Source of the DNA: Paraconiothyrium sp. Pb-2020
Taxonomy: Eukaryota; Ascomycota; Dothideomycetes; Pleosporales; Didymosphaeriaceae
Length of the DNA stretch: 64,000 bases
Direction: 5' to 3'
Assembly (NCBI GenBank): GCA_022419385.1
Contig: JAJUBI010000009.1
Location: forward strand, 682,001 to 746,000
The translations under genes were made by a program, and so were the position numbers. This document shows positions 11,140-22,500 of the stretch, in pieces. The notes beneath the pieces are model-generated. The model ran no database searches, had not been told where the DNA came from, and saw only the letters and a list, made by a program, of their open reading frames with translations. The first letter of the stretch is position 1. Every line of letters begins with the position of its first letter.

Positions 11140-11589
11140 GAATTCTTGTAACGACTGTATTTCTAGATGTGTACATATGTGAACGATCAAGGTAGCCAAT
11201 GATGGAATGAGAATTTCAGATCACGAAGACGGACGACGACAGTGCGATGGCGAGTAACAACTCACCAAAGTACCTCGGCTGTTGTTGATCTGAGCCAAGT
11301 AGATCTGACGTCGGGCCGAGGGATCGACCCGATGGCGAGCGGCGAAGGTTACCGGATTTGAACTTCCATCTGATTGGCGAACCATCCGTCAAACCTGCCG
11401 CGCAAATCGTTCCTCGATGAATATCGATCATCATTCATCAGTTTTAAGGACGCTCCAAAAAAAAACTGTTGAGAAATAAAATCTCCACTTTGCCTTTTCT
11501 TCTCCCATGGGGTGTGGCCGAAATTTTGTGGAGAAAACCGTTCAATGGACCCCGTACACCCAGCGTAAGATTGACTGCTGCATGGTCAG
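11140..11589. other. Spacer between thioesterase start and the disrupted unknown gene
   Basis: This holds the thioesterase promoter and 5' UTR and the 3' region of the next gene on the same strand. An A-run (11457-11465) sits in the middle. No gene was found. Confidence 0.5.
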
Positions 11590-13160
11590 TCATTCCATCC
11601 AAGTAGCGACCGCCGCGGCCATAGCCTTTCGAATTGTATCTTTGTGCTCCTCGACTTGTTGCTTCAGCGCCTCTGCCTTGGCAAGCTGGCAACGGTACTC
11701 CGCGTGGAGAGCGGTGTGAGCGGCCATCATTTCTTTCAACTTCTCAAATTCATCGGGCTGTGTCACATCATCAATGCTAGCGCTTGGTGACGGGCGCTCG
11801 TGATTTCGCATCTGCTTGTTACCTTGCGACGGCCCTTGTAATGCTGGAGTAAATGCATTGTCGCCGTCCTCGAAATCAACGTTGGGATAATCAGACCCTG
11901 CTTCAACCTCGACGCCAGAAGTACCGTGGGAAGTAACTTGCCGGCCTTTCGATCGTTTCGAAGCAGCCGGCCAATGGTTTGAGTATGGCCAAGGGTTTGA
12001 GATTTCTGGTGGTGGAACTTGCTGATGCCGCCTTGGGATCCTCATCATAAGCGACCTGATACCGCCTGACTTACTTGTCCGTGGAAAGTTGCACGCTTCT
12101 TTCCGGGGTTGTAGATTACTGTCTGCATAGCCTCCGGAACCATCACTCTCTCCTTCCGAGGTTGATGACGAACTACTGGGAAGCGTGCTGCTTAGATCCT
12201 GACCAGCCTCTTGCTCATCCATGTGTGCTTGCTTAATTCTTCTGCTTCGTCGCTTTGGTTCTTGTTCTTCGTCTTCGATTTCTGCGTGTTGCCTCTTGAA
12301 GGTGTCTCGTTCTTTCCGCAAGTCGTGCTCCTTTGTGGATACATTTCCCCTAAGCACTCTTTCCTCGACACTGTAAGCCTCAACACCGACCATCTTCAAG
12401 CCCTCCACCAGATATCTCCTTATCGAGTCTGGCACTAACAGTATTCTCCCGATCCTCTCCGCCTCTATCAGCAGATACCAATAGGCAAAGCTTTTCAGCA
12501 TTCCCCTCCTCTTGTCGTACCAGGCCGTCCATATTCCAGTGGCCACACTTGTCCTTTCCCACAGTCTCCTAAAAGGCTGAACTAGGGTCGAACTTGTCTA
12601 GAACGTCGATAGTGTGAGATGTGATAGTATCCTCCGCCGTGATGAAAATCTTGAAGCCCGGGCCGGAACCACGCTTTGGGGTTGTAGTAAGACCAATCCA
12701 AACTCGGTCATTATCGTGTGTCCCTATGAGGAGCTTGAAGGGGTGTTCTGACGGGACGTCAGTTTGTGGTGCGATAGTCAGCTCTGCAGCAGATGGAAGA
12801 CAGTCTAGCGCAGCGTCGAGATCATATGCTCTAACGAGGGAGCGTATGCTAGCGACTCCGGTGGTGGCTGGCACGATGGCTAGATCCATGCTGCGCGACT
12901 GTTGGGCCACTGCCTCAATCACCTGGACCTTGTGCTATGTGGCCTGCCTGTGAGCTTGTCGTGGCGCCGTCCCCGTGGCCTTTGACCGGCAATTCGAGGT
13001 TCCCAACCTCCGGCTTGAGGTCTGGGTTGTCAGGCGTGGGTAATGTGATATCCTGCACCTTGTGCGTATCTCCGTCCCAAGCGTCGTAACCGTGTTCCAG
13101 TACACTCCTCGTTTCGAAGAAGCTAGAAGCGAAAGGGTATTGCTCAATGTGTGTTTGTGT
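11590..13160 (-). pseudogene. Conserved-looking fungal protein of unknown function, apparently disrupted by a frameshift
   Basis: I do not recognise a characterised family. Read on the minus strand, an exon ending at 12987 (with EHGYDAWDGD and TLPTPDNPDLKPEVGNLELP) can splice over a 52-nt intron (12935-12986) to an exon starting at 12934 (HKVQVIEAVAQQSRSMDL, later HPFKLLIGTHDNDRVWIGL and DVLDKFDPS). That frame hits TAG at 12569-12571, but one base before it (an extra T at about 12580) a shift by one lets it run on as QPFRRLWERTSVATGIW, then a long tail to the stop at 11590. The tail has a basic patch (PKRRSRRIK), a Ser-rich acidic run and a C-terminal coiled coil (EFEKLKEMMAAHTALHAEY). A 28-nt intron would also join the frames but is too short to be credible. 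No in-frame ATG was found at the 5' end, so the start is unresolved. Either a decaying gene or consensus error. Confidence 0.45.
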
Positions 13161-13193
13161 GAGCAAGCAAAGAAAGCATTGAGAGGGTATCAG

Positions 13194-13202
13194 CTTTATA
13201 TA
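13194..13202 (-). promoter_or_regulatory. TATA box of the unknown gene
   Basis: On the minus strand the sequence TATATAAAG lies 35-45 bases upstream of where the first exon frame of the 11590-13160 gene opens. This is a textbook TATA element and supports a promoter here even though the start codon is unclear. Confidence 0.5.
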
Positions 13203-13570
13203 CCCATCACGAGTTCTCAAGCTTCTAGTCGTCAAGAACTCAAGTAAGAGAAGCTCCTGTCATGCTTTTCGGCGAAAGCGTGCTCTCTCACCATGCATAC
13301 CAACCCAACACCCGCTGTCACCCTCTCTCACTTGTATCTCTATCGCTCCACTATCACTTCACCTCTTACGGAACACCAACCGAATTGTTCGAAACGTTGA
13401 TAACATTCTACACAAGTATCCCCGAATAGCTATACACAATCTGAAAGCTGAGAAGAACAAAAGAGATGGGTATATCGACATATCCTATCCCACAAAGACA
13501 AAGATCTCCGACTCCCAGTGCCCCACCCACGCACTCCGCGCAATGCAAGTAAGTCGATGATAACGCCACT
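13203..13570. other. Spacer downstream of the dynein gene
   Basis: These bases hold the dynein 3' UTR and the promoter of the unknown gene, both on the minus strand. No coding region continues dynein past its stop at 13571-13573. Confidence 0.5.
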
Positions 13571-16500
13571 CTAAGAGCGAGCCATATGCACATGCCGCCC
13601 TAAAGGAGTACTAGCAGCAGATTCAGAAAACAAAGGAAATGATGCGCTTGTCGCGCATGTTGGTGACCATTCAGGCCTCACCCTCCCATCCGCCTCGGCC
13701 ATAACCTGCTCACCCTCTTCCAACATAACCACCACCCTCTTCAAATTCGCCACCATACTCTTCGCCTGCCCAACCAGCAATAGCTTCTCCGCATTGGCCG
13801 GCAAGCCAAGGTACGTCGGGGGCTCGCGCTCAGGTAGGTCGTTGACCCAGCCCATGAAGTCCTTCCAGCCGGTAGCGCTGGGAAGTTCCAAGCCCTGACT
13901 CTGCTCTGTGTCGGGAACAATCTTGAAATTGTCCTCGAAAGCCGCGGGCGTCAGGCATTGTTCGACGAGGGAGGCGAGCGTGCGGAAATCGGCTTCATCG
14001 TCGATCTTGCCGCCGTACATTTCGGTGACAAGCGTGCGGATCATGTCCCATGGGATCTTGGTGGGAGCGACGTTGGATCGACCTTGGGCGACATTGTCCA
14101 CCCAGGTGTCGACGATGAAGCTGCAGCATTCATACTGTGACCATGTTAGTGTAGACTCGAGAAGTAATTGTAGAAGGACTTACATCACTGTCGTTGAACT
14201 CCCAGAAGCCTTTCCATCCCAAGGTAGGCGCATATCGCAGGCGCTCTTGCACGACCGCGTGGAAAAAGCATAGCAGGAGGTAGACACGAGCCTTCTCGAC
14301 CGGGTGCTTGACAGCCCTCTCAGATAGCGAAGCCAACGAGTCCTTCATGTTGGCACGGATACCGGCCGGTTGCTCGTACGACAAGACGCGAGAAGCGCGC
14401 AACAAATTGACAGGAATCTTCGGACTAGATTCCATCGAAAGGAAGAGACGGAAGTCAGGATTAGGTTTGAGAGCTTCGAGCCTCTTCTCAAGCGACTGAA
14501 GCCACTCTGTAGCTAGATGCACGTTCTTGACAAGGACCCAATTACCAGTCGTTGCAGCATTGGCGATCGCCTTGTCGGCAGTAGCAGCGCCTTCGTTAGA
14601 ACCCATGGCGATGTTGGAGCAGGTAACGCGTTCCCTCTCAACAAGGTTGTCAACCTTGTAACTGGCGTCGAAACCTGGGCTGGAGCTCAGAGCGACCGGC
14701 GTGATTGCGGTGACTTGCTTGACGATGTCACCCAGGTCGCCACTCGCATCTAATAGACCCTTGCCAAAGACGTCGGTAACGAAACGCTCAACAGCAGGAA
14801 CGAAGCGGTCAACTCGGAATAATTTGACAAGGACGAGGGCGCGCAGCTGTTTGTCGTAATTGTTGAGATCGGCCGGCCAGGTCGGAGGTACGTGGCGCTC
14901 TCCCAGTTCTTCAGCGAGGAAAGTTTCCCAAGACACGTCATCCACCTTCTCGAGCTCAGATTTGAAGACGGGCACCTTGCCTGCACGTACCATGACCTCA
15001 TCTTTACGTTCAGGCTGTGAGGAAAGATCAACGCCTTCCAGATCGTCGTCAAGAATTATATCGATCAGAGTCTTGTCCATCTTGTAAGGCGCGGCTTGGA
15101 CAAGTAGCATCGCCAGTGTGACGCGATCCTTTTGAAGCAGAGAGAGTGAGGTTCGGCGGTATGTATCGATGAAGAGGTCGGTGATGATCTGATTGATACG
15201 AGCTTCGTGTCCGGAGGTGTTTGACTTCTTGACTTTTTGTAACACGGTTTCGAAGATCTGTGTGAAGTACTGCAGCGAGAACTGGTAGAAGTGATTGAGG
15301 TGGTGCAACTGCTCCAATACCGCGAAGATAGCCGAGCATGAGCGAGCAACGACGGTGTACTCTTTCGTGATGTTCTCGACTTCTGTCATAACGCCAGCAG
15401 TCTCCGAGACCTTGACTGAAATCTCTGCAGCCTCCTTCTTCAAAGTCTCCAGCGTTTCAATGACGCGATCATCGTCGAGAATGTTTCCTTGAGACTCGTT
15501 GAGCGCTTGAAGCAGGCGCTTCTCCAGCTGTCGTAAATGCACAGCAAACTCGCCCTGCATCTTGATGAGGTTCGTTCGCCGCTCATCGACGTCCGGTCGC
15601 TCGGATTTGAGTACCTCGTTGAGCGTTTGTGTTTGCAAGCTACTCTGCGTAACCGTGAAGTTGACGAAGGTGGTACGACTGCAGATGTCCGGAGCAAAGT
15701 TGGCAGATGGATCGCGCGTAGAGAGATATAGTTTGAATGAAGGCGAGAAGTCGATTTCTTGTTTGCCAAGCTGGATGAGCACCCGGCCTCCCGTTTTCTG
15801 GTATTCCTTGTTGAGAACATGATTGAGGATAGGGTCGAGATGTTCCGCGTCCTGAATCAATATGGGGTTACCGAAACGTAGAGAACTCTCGAGCTGCTTC
15901 GTGAAGGAATCACTTAAGAAGCTGGTAACGGTGAGTCGCCGGTCCTTGTTCTCGTTCTCTAGGAACTCCTGAGTTCGGCCAGAGGGATCAATGATAAGAG
16001 GATAACGGTTGAAGCGTTTGAGGACGATGGCGTTCTCGGTGCAGAGATCGTCCACTGGTAGACCGTTGTGCTGCCATGTCAGTCTCTCGTCAGGAGTAGA
16101 TAGGTACTCGGTGATCGGGTTTGGTGTCTTGAAAGTGATGCCCGATAGCGACAGGTGGTGCAACCAGTCCTCCATCATGCCCTTCCTATACTGCTGGTCA
16201 TAGTATCCTCCGTAAGCGATGAAGGCAGCCGCAACGAGTACGTCGCCGACAATGGTATCGATCTGAGAGTCGAATGAGCGGCTGCTTTCCTCCCAACGTG
16301 TTCGTTCAGAGGAAAGACTGTCCAGCAGCTTCAAACTACGGTCGACCTTAGACTCAACCGTCTTCATCTCAGCCTTGATAGCCTGGGTTTCGCTGATCAA
16401 CGCAGCATATTCCGTCTTGTACTGAGCAATACTGTCCTCCAACTTCTGGATTAGGGCTTGAGTCTCCTTCGCCTCGTCTTTCGTCACCTGTGCAGCTTCC

Positions 16501-19500
16501 TCCAATTGCTCCACTTCGGCACGAAGAGGACCAACACGATCTAAGATGTCTGAGTAGTGCACCTGAGCCTCAACCCATTTCACAAGCGGACCGCAAGCCT
16601 TTGAAGCGCGATTAACCTTCTCGAAAGTGAAGTCCTCTTTGGATAGGTACTCGTTCATCATCTTTTTACGAAGTGGGGCGGTCATCTGTTTCTCGTTGTC
16701 GAAGGTAACAATATTGGCAATGAAGTCATCTTTCCTCACAATGGCCACAATTGATTTCCAGTCAGAGACCTTATTGCCGAGAAGCGTGCAAACAGCCTCT
16801 AAAGCCAGCTTGACACCCATAGGCGGATTGCCCATGGATCGGACTTCGGTGAGGTGCTGTCTCTTGATGTTTTGCACAGCCTTCTGAGCTTCCATAACAG
16901 CAGGCTCCGCTGCGGCGAGATCGTTATTCACCTCCTCTTGACGCCTCTTAATCTCGATATCCTCTTGAGCGAGCTTAGCTGAGACTTCGATAGAGCTCGA
17001 CTTCTTCTGCTCTGCTACCCGCTGGTCTGCAACCATGCGCTGCAACTTGTCGTTGGCTTCGGCATCCTTCTTCTCCAACTGCGTCTTCTTTTGCGCTAGG
17101 CTAACCCGAAGTTCTTGAACCTGGTCGACCGTTTCGCGAAGCTTCTCAAGACCGACGTTGAGGTGGCGCTGTTGTTCCTCGAGTTCTTCGCGCTTCTCAT
17201 TGTACAATTTAACGTACTGTGCCACGAAGTCCAAGAAATGGCGAGGGGTAAGATATGTCTTCTTGTTCTGCTGTTTCTGGAGCCTGCTGTTAAATCCGTG
17301 CAGAGAGTGGTGAACGTAGACCATAGCGTTGACCACACTTTCGCGATGTGACGGGGGAAGGGTAAGACCACGATAGGCGACGGGGATACTGTCGGGTGCG
17401 TTGTAATTGGCGCGATCCAAATCCACGGACTGCGTGAGTTCACTGCCAACTGGTAAAGTGCTTGGTCGGACCAGTCGCCCATCCAGTTGAGGACACAACG
17501 GTTGAACAAGGCAGGACTGGTGGCAGCCTTGGACGAAAGACCTTCTTCAGGAGGATTCATCGTGAAGACGACGTGAAGGTTCTTGACAATTTGTCCAGTA
17601 AACCACTTGTAAAGTTCTTCTTGTGAGTCAAGGATCGTGCCTTGGCGTTGCGCTCCTTCTTTGATAGCGGTCATCAAGGAGGCGTACTCATCCCCTTCGA
17701 AGAGACCAGGAACCTCAGCGTTGGCAAGCAGGGTGTTCATGCGCTCGAGGAATCCGGAGTCCAACACGTTAGCTTCGTCCATGATGAAGCAGATCTTTTC
17801 ACCCTTGCAACCACATCGACGAAGTACATTACGCAAGTCCTCATCAAAGTCTTCACCAGAGTATTTTCCGTGCACCTTGATCTGGTACACCTTGAGTCCG
17901 TTCATCCAGGCGACGAACCGGGACAATGTAGTCTTTCCTGAACCGCTGACACCAATCAAGATCAAGTGCCCCTGCGGCTGTCGGAACACACGATCGATAC
18001 GGAGTACGTGCTCAAGAACGTCGTTGAATAGGATTAATGGAACATCAACTTCTTCTTCACAAAAGGTCTTGAGACGCGCCTTGACGAAGTCGCGCAAATG
18101 ATCGCGCTCAACGGGCACGTAATTCTTGGACAGCCAATTAGAGAACAGAATGGGCCCACCAAGAGCCTTGTCCTCGTCGATAGTCGGGAAGTGTTCCATT
18201 GCCACGCGATGAACGCATTCCTCGGTCCATTTGCGTTCATCCTCGGCGATGAGGCGATCCTGGAATAGCCTAAGAGCCTCGTGCGCCCAAATTCTTACAA
18301 GACCTTCAACAGGCAGAGTCTCAAGCGGACGCAGGGCTTCATATATACCGCGAACCCAACGAGTCAGCTCACGAGGCGAGTAGACGTAATGCGGCTGGAT
18401 ATCGGGAGTAAAGCGCTTCTGTGACTCTGAGTACAATTGCACCATGGCTTTTGTCAAGGCCTCTGCGTAACCGCGCAAAGTGGGGATGATCTTTAACACA
18501 GCGCTGTTGAAAGTGCCATAGATCTGAAGCAGGGACTGCTCGCCAGGGTAGTCGACCATGATAAGCGGAGCATGGCGGAGGAAACGGAGACCCATCGGCG
18601 TGCGGCCAGCATCAGTTGGCGGGTTACAAGCACCAACGAACTGGATGCGGTCCAGAGTCACCCAAGTCTTGTCGGATGTTCGCCAGAAACCGTTCTGTTC
18701 CACGAGCTGCCTAAGGAAGGAGATAGCTCGCTGTGTACCGTACTTATCGGGTGCTGGCAAATTGATCTCGTCACAGAATATGATAAGCCAACGGCCAACC
18801 TGGGTTGGTGAGAGCTGCACCCCGTTGAGAGTCTTCTTGTATTCGCAGTATTGCTCAAAAGTCTTGACGAGAAGATCGGGCGTTGTAGCGCTAGAGAAAT
18901 TGAGACCGACAACTTCCATATTTGGCAGCTTCCGTAGAGCGCTGAAAAGAGTCATGGTTTTACCGGAACCTGGCGGACCACAGAGTAGGAGGGGTTTGTG
19001 TTCGGCGAGCCAGGAGTAAAGGACATCTTCGTGGCGAACAGTGTCGAGAGTTGGGATAACCACGTCTGTCTGGATGATGGAGTGTGTATTGACTTCCATG
19101 GTCGGCACCTGGTTCTGCCACATGTCCCAGTCTGACTTGTCGGGTTTGACATCGAAGTCGATGAGTGAGGTTGACTCGTTCAGTGATGGAAGTTCGACAT
19201 CAGTGAGTCCGGCAATGAGATCACCAAATTGTTTGCGCTCGGACAGAGGGCAATCGCCCACAAGAGCCCATACCAATGCGAGTAGTAGCTTTTTAGATAT
19301 GTAGGCTTCCATCTTCTCATCCTCCAGCGGGAAGTCTTGATGCTGAACGTTATATTCAAGCACGTTGCGGCAGGCCTTGTTGAGTAGCGAGAAGAGAGTA
19401 TTCAGAGCGCGGATTTCGGTGTACTCCATGATATGCTTAAACTTTCTCGCCATGCTAAGCGCCTTCTCGATAAATTTGTCCTGGGTCAGCTTGATGAGCA

Positions 19501-22500
19501 AGAATTCGGCGATCAGATTCTGAGTAGCGAGCGTCTTCTGTGACATTTGGCCCGGGGCCACCGAGTCGTCCTCAATGTCATCGAAAGGAACGGTCTTGAG
19601 GTTCTCAATGTAGTTCTTAATCATCATTTCAACTTCGACCGTATCATCGCTGAACCAGACCATGCCGCAACGCGACACTGTAGCCAATGTAGCGTACTTC
19701 AGAGTCTCAACCTCGAACATGATGCGGACGTTTGGAGGCAAGTTCAGTCGTTCACCGTTGGGTAGAGTAAGTAGCTTGTTGTCGTCGAGGACGGAGTTAA
19801 GGTTCTCAACCCATTCAGGGTCGACATCACCGTCGAAGACGATCCAATGGCGCTTGGTGTCTTCGCCACGTAGGTTGTCGACAATCTTTCGGAGAATGCT
19901 TGTGAAAAGCCCATCGGTCCATTCGCGAGTGGTACTGTCCATGCTTCCGTACAGTTCCTCCTTGGACATGACCTTGGGGTCAATGACATGGCATACACCT
20001 TCTACACCTTCTACGGTCTGAAGGGCAGCAAGTAGGGTCTTCCAGGCTGCAGATTTACCAGAACCTGAGGAACCGACCATCATGACACCGTGGTGAAGGT
20101 TCTGAATCTGGTAGAGTTGGATGATCTTGGTCATCCAAGCATCACTAACCACGAACTTAGATTCTTCGGCTGACTTGCGGATGGCCTCTTCGAGCTTGTT
20201 GAGTGGTGCAGGAATGTACTCCACGCCAGGGAACGATTCTCCTTCGATGGACTTCATAATCTCGGCGTCGGATGCAATCAATTTCGGTGCCATAGTTTCG
20301 CGTAGACTCTGAATGATGATTTGAGGCTCCATGACAGCTTCGTCAGATTCTCGTGTTCCTATTGTGGCGATACGGGCTCGCTTCAAACCACCGGAGCTAA
20401 CAAGCACACTTTTCAGTGCCCGTAGACCAAAGTCGTAGTGGGCTTGTTTAGAAAGACTGCCGGAACACTTGTCGAAGAACGGAACGACTTGCTTCGACAG
20501 CTCTTTCGCCTGAGAGAAACCCTGCGAGTAGAGCATGACTTCAGAGATGAGCTCCTTGTCCGGTTTGGACATGGCAACACTGCGGAACAGCTTCTTCAAG
20601 TTATCGGGCAGGTTCGAACGTCCAGCGTATCCAGGATTCATTGTGATGAAGATGCCAGTGTTGAGGTTGACCCGAAGTTGGCGTCCGACCAGGTCAATCT
20701 GTGCTTTCTCGTCTTCAGCACCTGTACGCAGACCAAGCTGGATGTTTTGGATCTGCTGAGAGACGGCAGACAAGATACGCTCTTCCAGACGGTTGAATTC
20801 ATCGAAGCAGCCCCAAGCACCGACTTGGCAGATGCCGAGGAAAATACGACCCATGGCTTGGAAGTCGAAAGTATCATCGCAGCAGAAGACAAGTGTGAAG
20901 CGACCCAGTTGCACTCCCAAGGCTTTGACCGACTCAGTCTTGCCAGTACCTGCAGGTCCGTACGGAGAACCCCCAAGACGCTGGCACAAGGCCTGTGTAA
21001 GGGTGAGGAAACAACGATCCGTGAGTGGAGTGCGGACGAGACGTTCCGCAACCCCAAGGTATTCGTAACCGTAGTCTAGGACCGCATTCGCCATCTTAAT
21101 CTTCATCCGCTTCAGCAAGTCGTCGTTTGGCTCGTACATGTAGCGCATGGTGAGTAGCCAAAGGTGGTGAGTGGGCGAACTTGCTCCAACCCTCTGAAGC
21201 TTGTGAATAACGTCTCGCTGGTGGACGAACTCGGTGATCAAATGTTCGCATTTCCTTCGCTGGATGGCCTCAAGGTCGCCAAGCACGGACGTTGCGAGAA
21301 GCTTTAAGATGTTGACTTGCTTCTCATACAACCGCGGCAACGAAGTACCCTCTTCGGTAAGAGACTTTTCGACTGCGTGTGACCAAGCGATTTGTGTTCC
21401 GAGTACGACAACCTGCGCAGGGTACTTCTGAATATAAGCGTCGAAAGCTACAGGATCCATTGCATCGGGTGCCATTAGCTGTTCAAACTCTTGGTAGGCT
21501 TCAAAAGAGAGCTCGGCGAGCGTCGTCTTCATATTCAGCTCCAAAGCGCCCAGCCACTCGTTGATCCGCGGTGTCTTGACCAGGTTTACCTCTTTTCGAA
21601 GCATAACCTCTTCACCCTCCTTCGAGGTAAAGCCCGTGATAACACCATCCTCATCGGTTATGAGCCCGGAGATGCCTGCGAACATCTTCCTAAGATGCTT
21701 GGCAATACGGAGTGTGTCGTTGCTGTTACCAATGATCTCAAGGAGGTCCTCGTCACCGACGAAGTAGAAGCGAGGGAACGACACACGCTCTCGCTCCAAG
21801 TACTCTCCGAGAGCCTTCTGGATCTTGTTGAGTAGTTCTGCAAGACGCTCAAGCGACTTCTGCACGCCCGAGATATTCAGCACTTCAAGGACAAATGGCT
21901 GTCGGGACACCTTCTTCATTACAGAGAGGAACTCCGAGTTGATGTTTTGAAAACGTGAAGACTCCATCGGCAACAAGTGCTTAATGTCAGCATTCCCCGT
22001 GAAGACACCCTCGAGGTAGACCCATTGACGCTGTACATCAATCCAGACATCGAAGAGCACATGTACGCGGTTCAGTTTGTCCTCCCATGCAGATGCGTCT
22101 TCTTCAAACTCCTTATAGTACGGCGAATGCCGCATGGCCTGTAGCGAGTTCAGATTCTCGCTGCATTTTGCGAAAAGGTCGTCCCAGCCACGAATTAGGC
22201 GGCACTTGTTCTGGTAGTTCACGAGCTCCAGATTGTAGTTCTGCCAAGTCTCCCGGACTTGCTTCAAGAATTCCTCCAGTGCCATTTCGCCCTGGGCCTG
22301 GGTGATGACGTCGCGAATGATCTTCTCGCTAGGACCGAGCTTGAGATCCCAGACGTCACCCAAGGTCATGGAGATTGCCGAGTACCGCTTGGAAGGCTTT
22401 AGCTGTTTGAAGATGCGCGCCCAATGTCGCTCCCGCACGGCGTCGGATCGTAGATCGCTGAGGATAGTGTTTTCCTTGAGTAGTTGCTTCAAAGTACCCT

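Noticed and set aside
12572..12600. A 28-nt intron joining the two frames of the unknown gene
   Set aside because: Its ends are GT and AG and the phase fits, but it is far below the 45-nt minimum seen in all other introns here and lacks a branch site.
13241..13573. Missing C-terminal domain of dynein
   Set aside because: The protein ends shortly after AAA6, but filamentous-fungal dyneins normally lack the animal C-terminal cap, and the corrected 4375 aa is full length for them.
17440..17460. Programmed -1 frameshift in dynein
   Set aside because: No slippery heptamer (X XXY YYZ) or downstream stem-loop is evident, and no dynein is known to use frameshifting.
20438..21079. Long plus-strand open frame of about 213 codons opposite dynein
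   Set aside because: It lies wholly antisense to AAA1 coding sequence and its translation has no domain or start context; it is a codon-bias shadow. The same holds for several other plus-strand frames between 17.1 and 26.3 kb.
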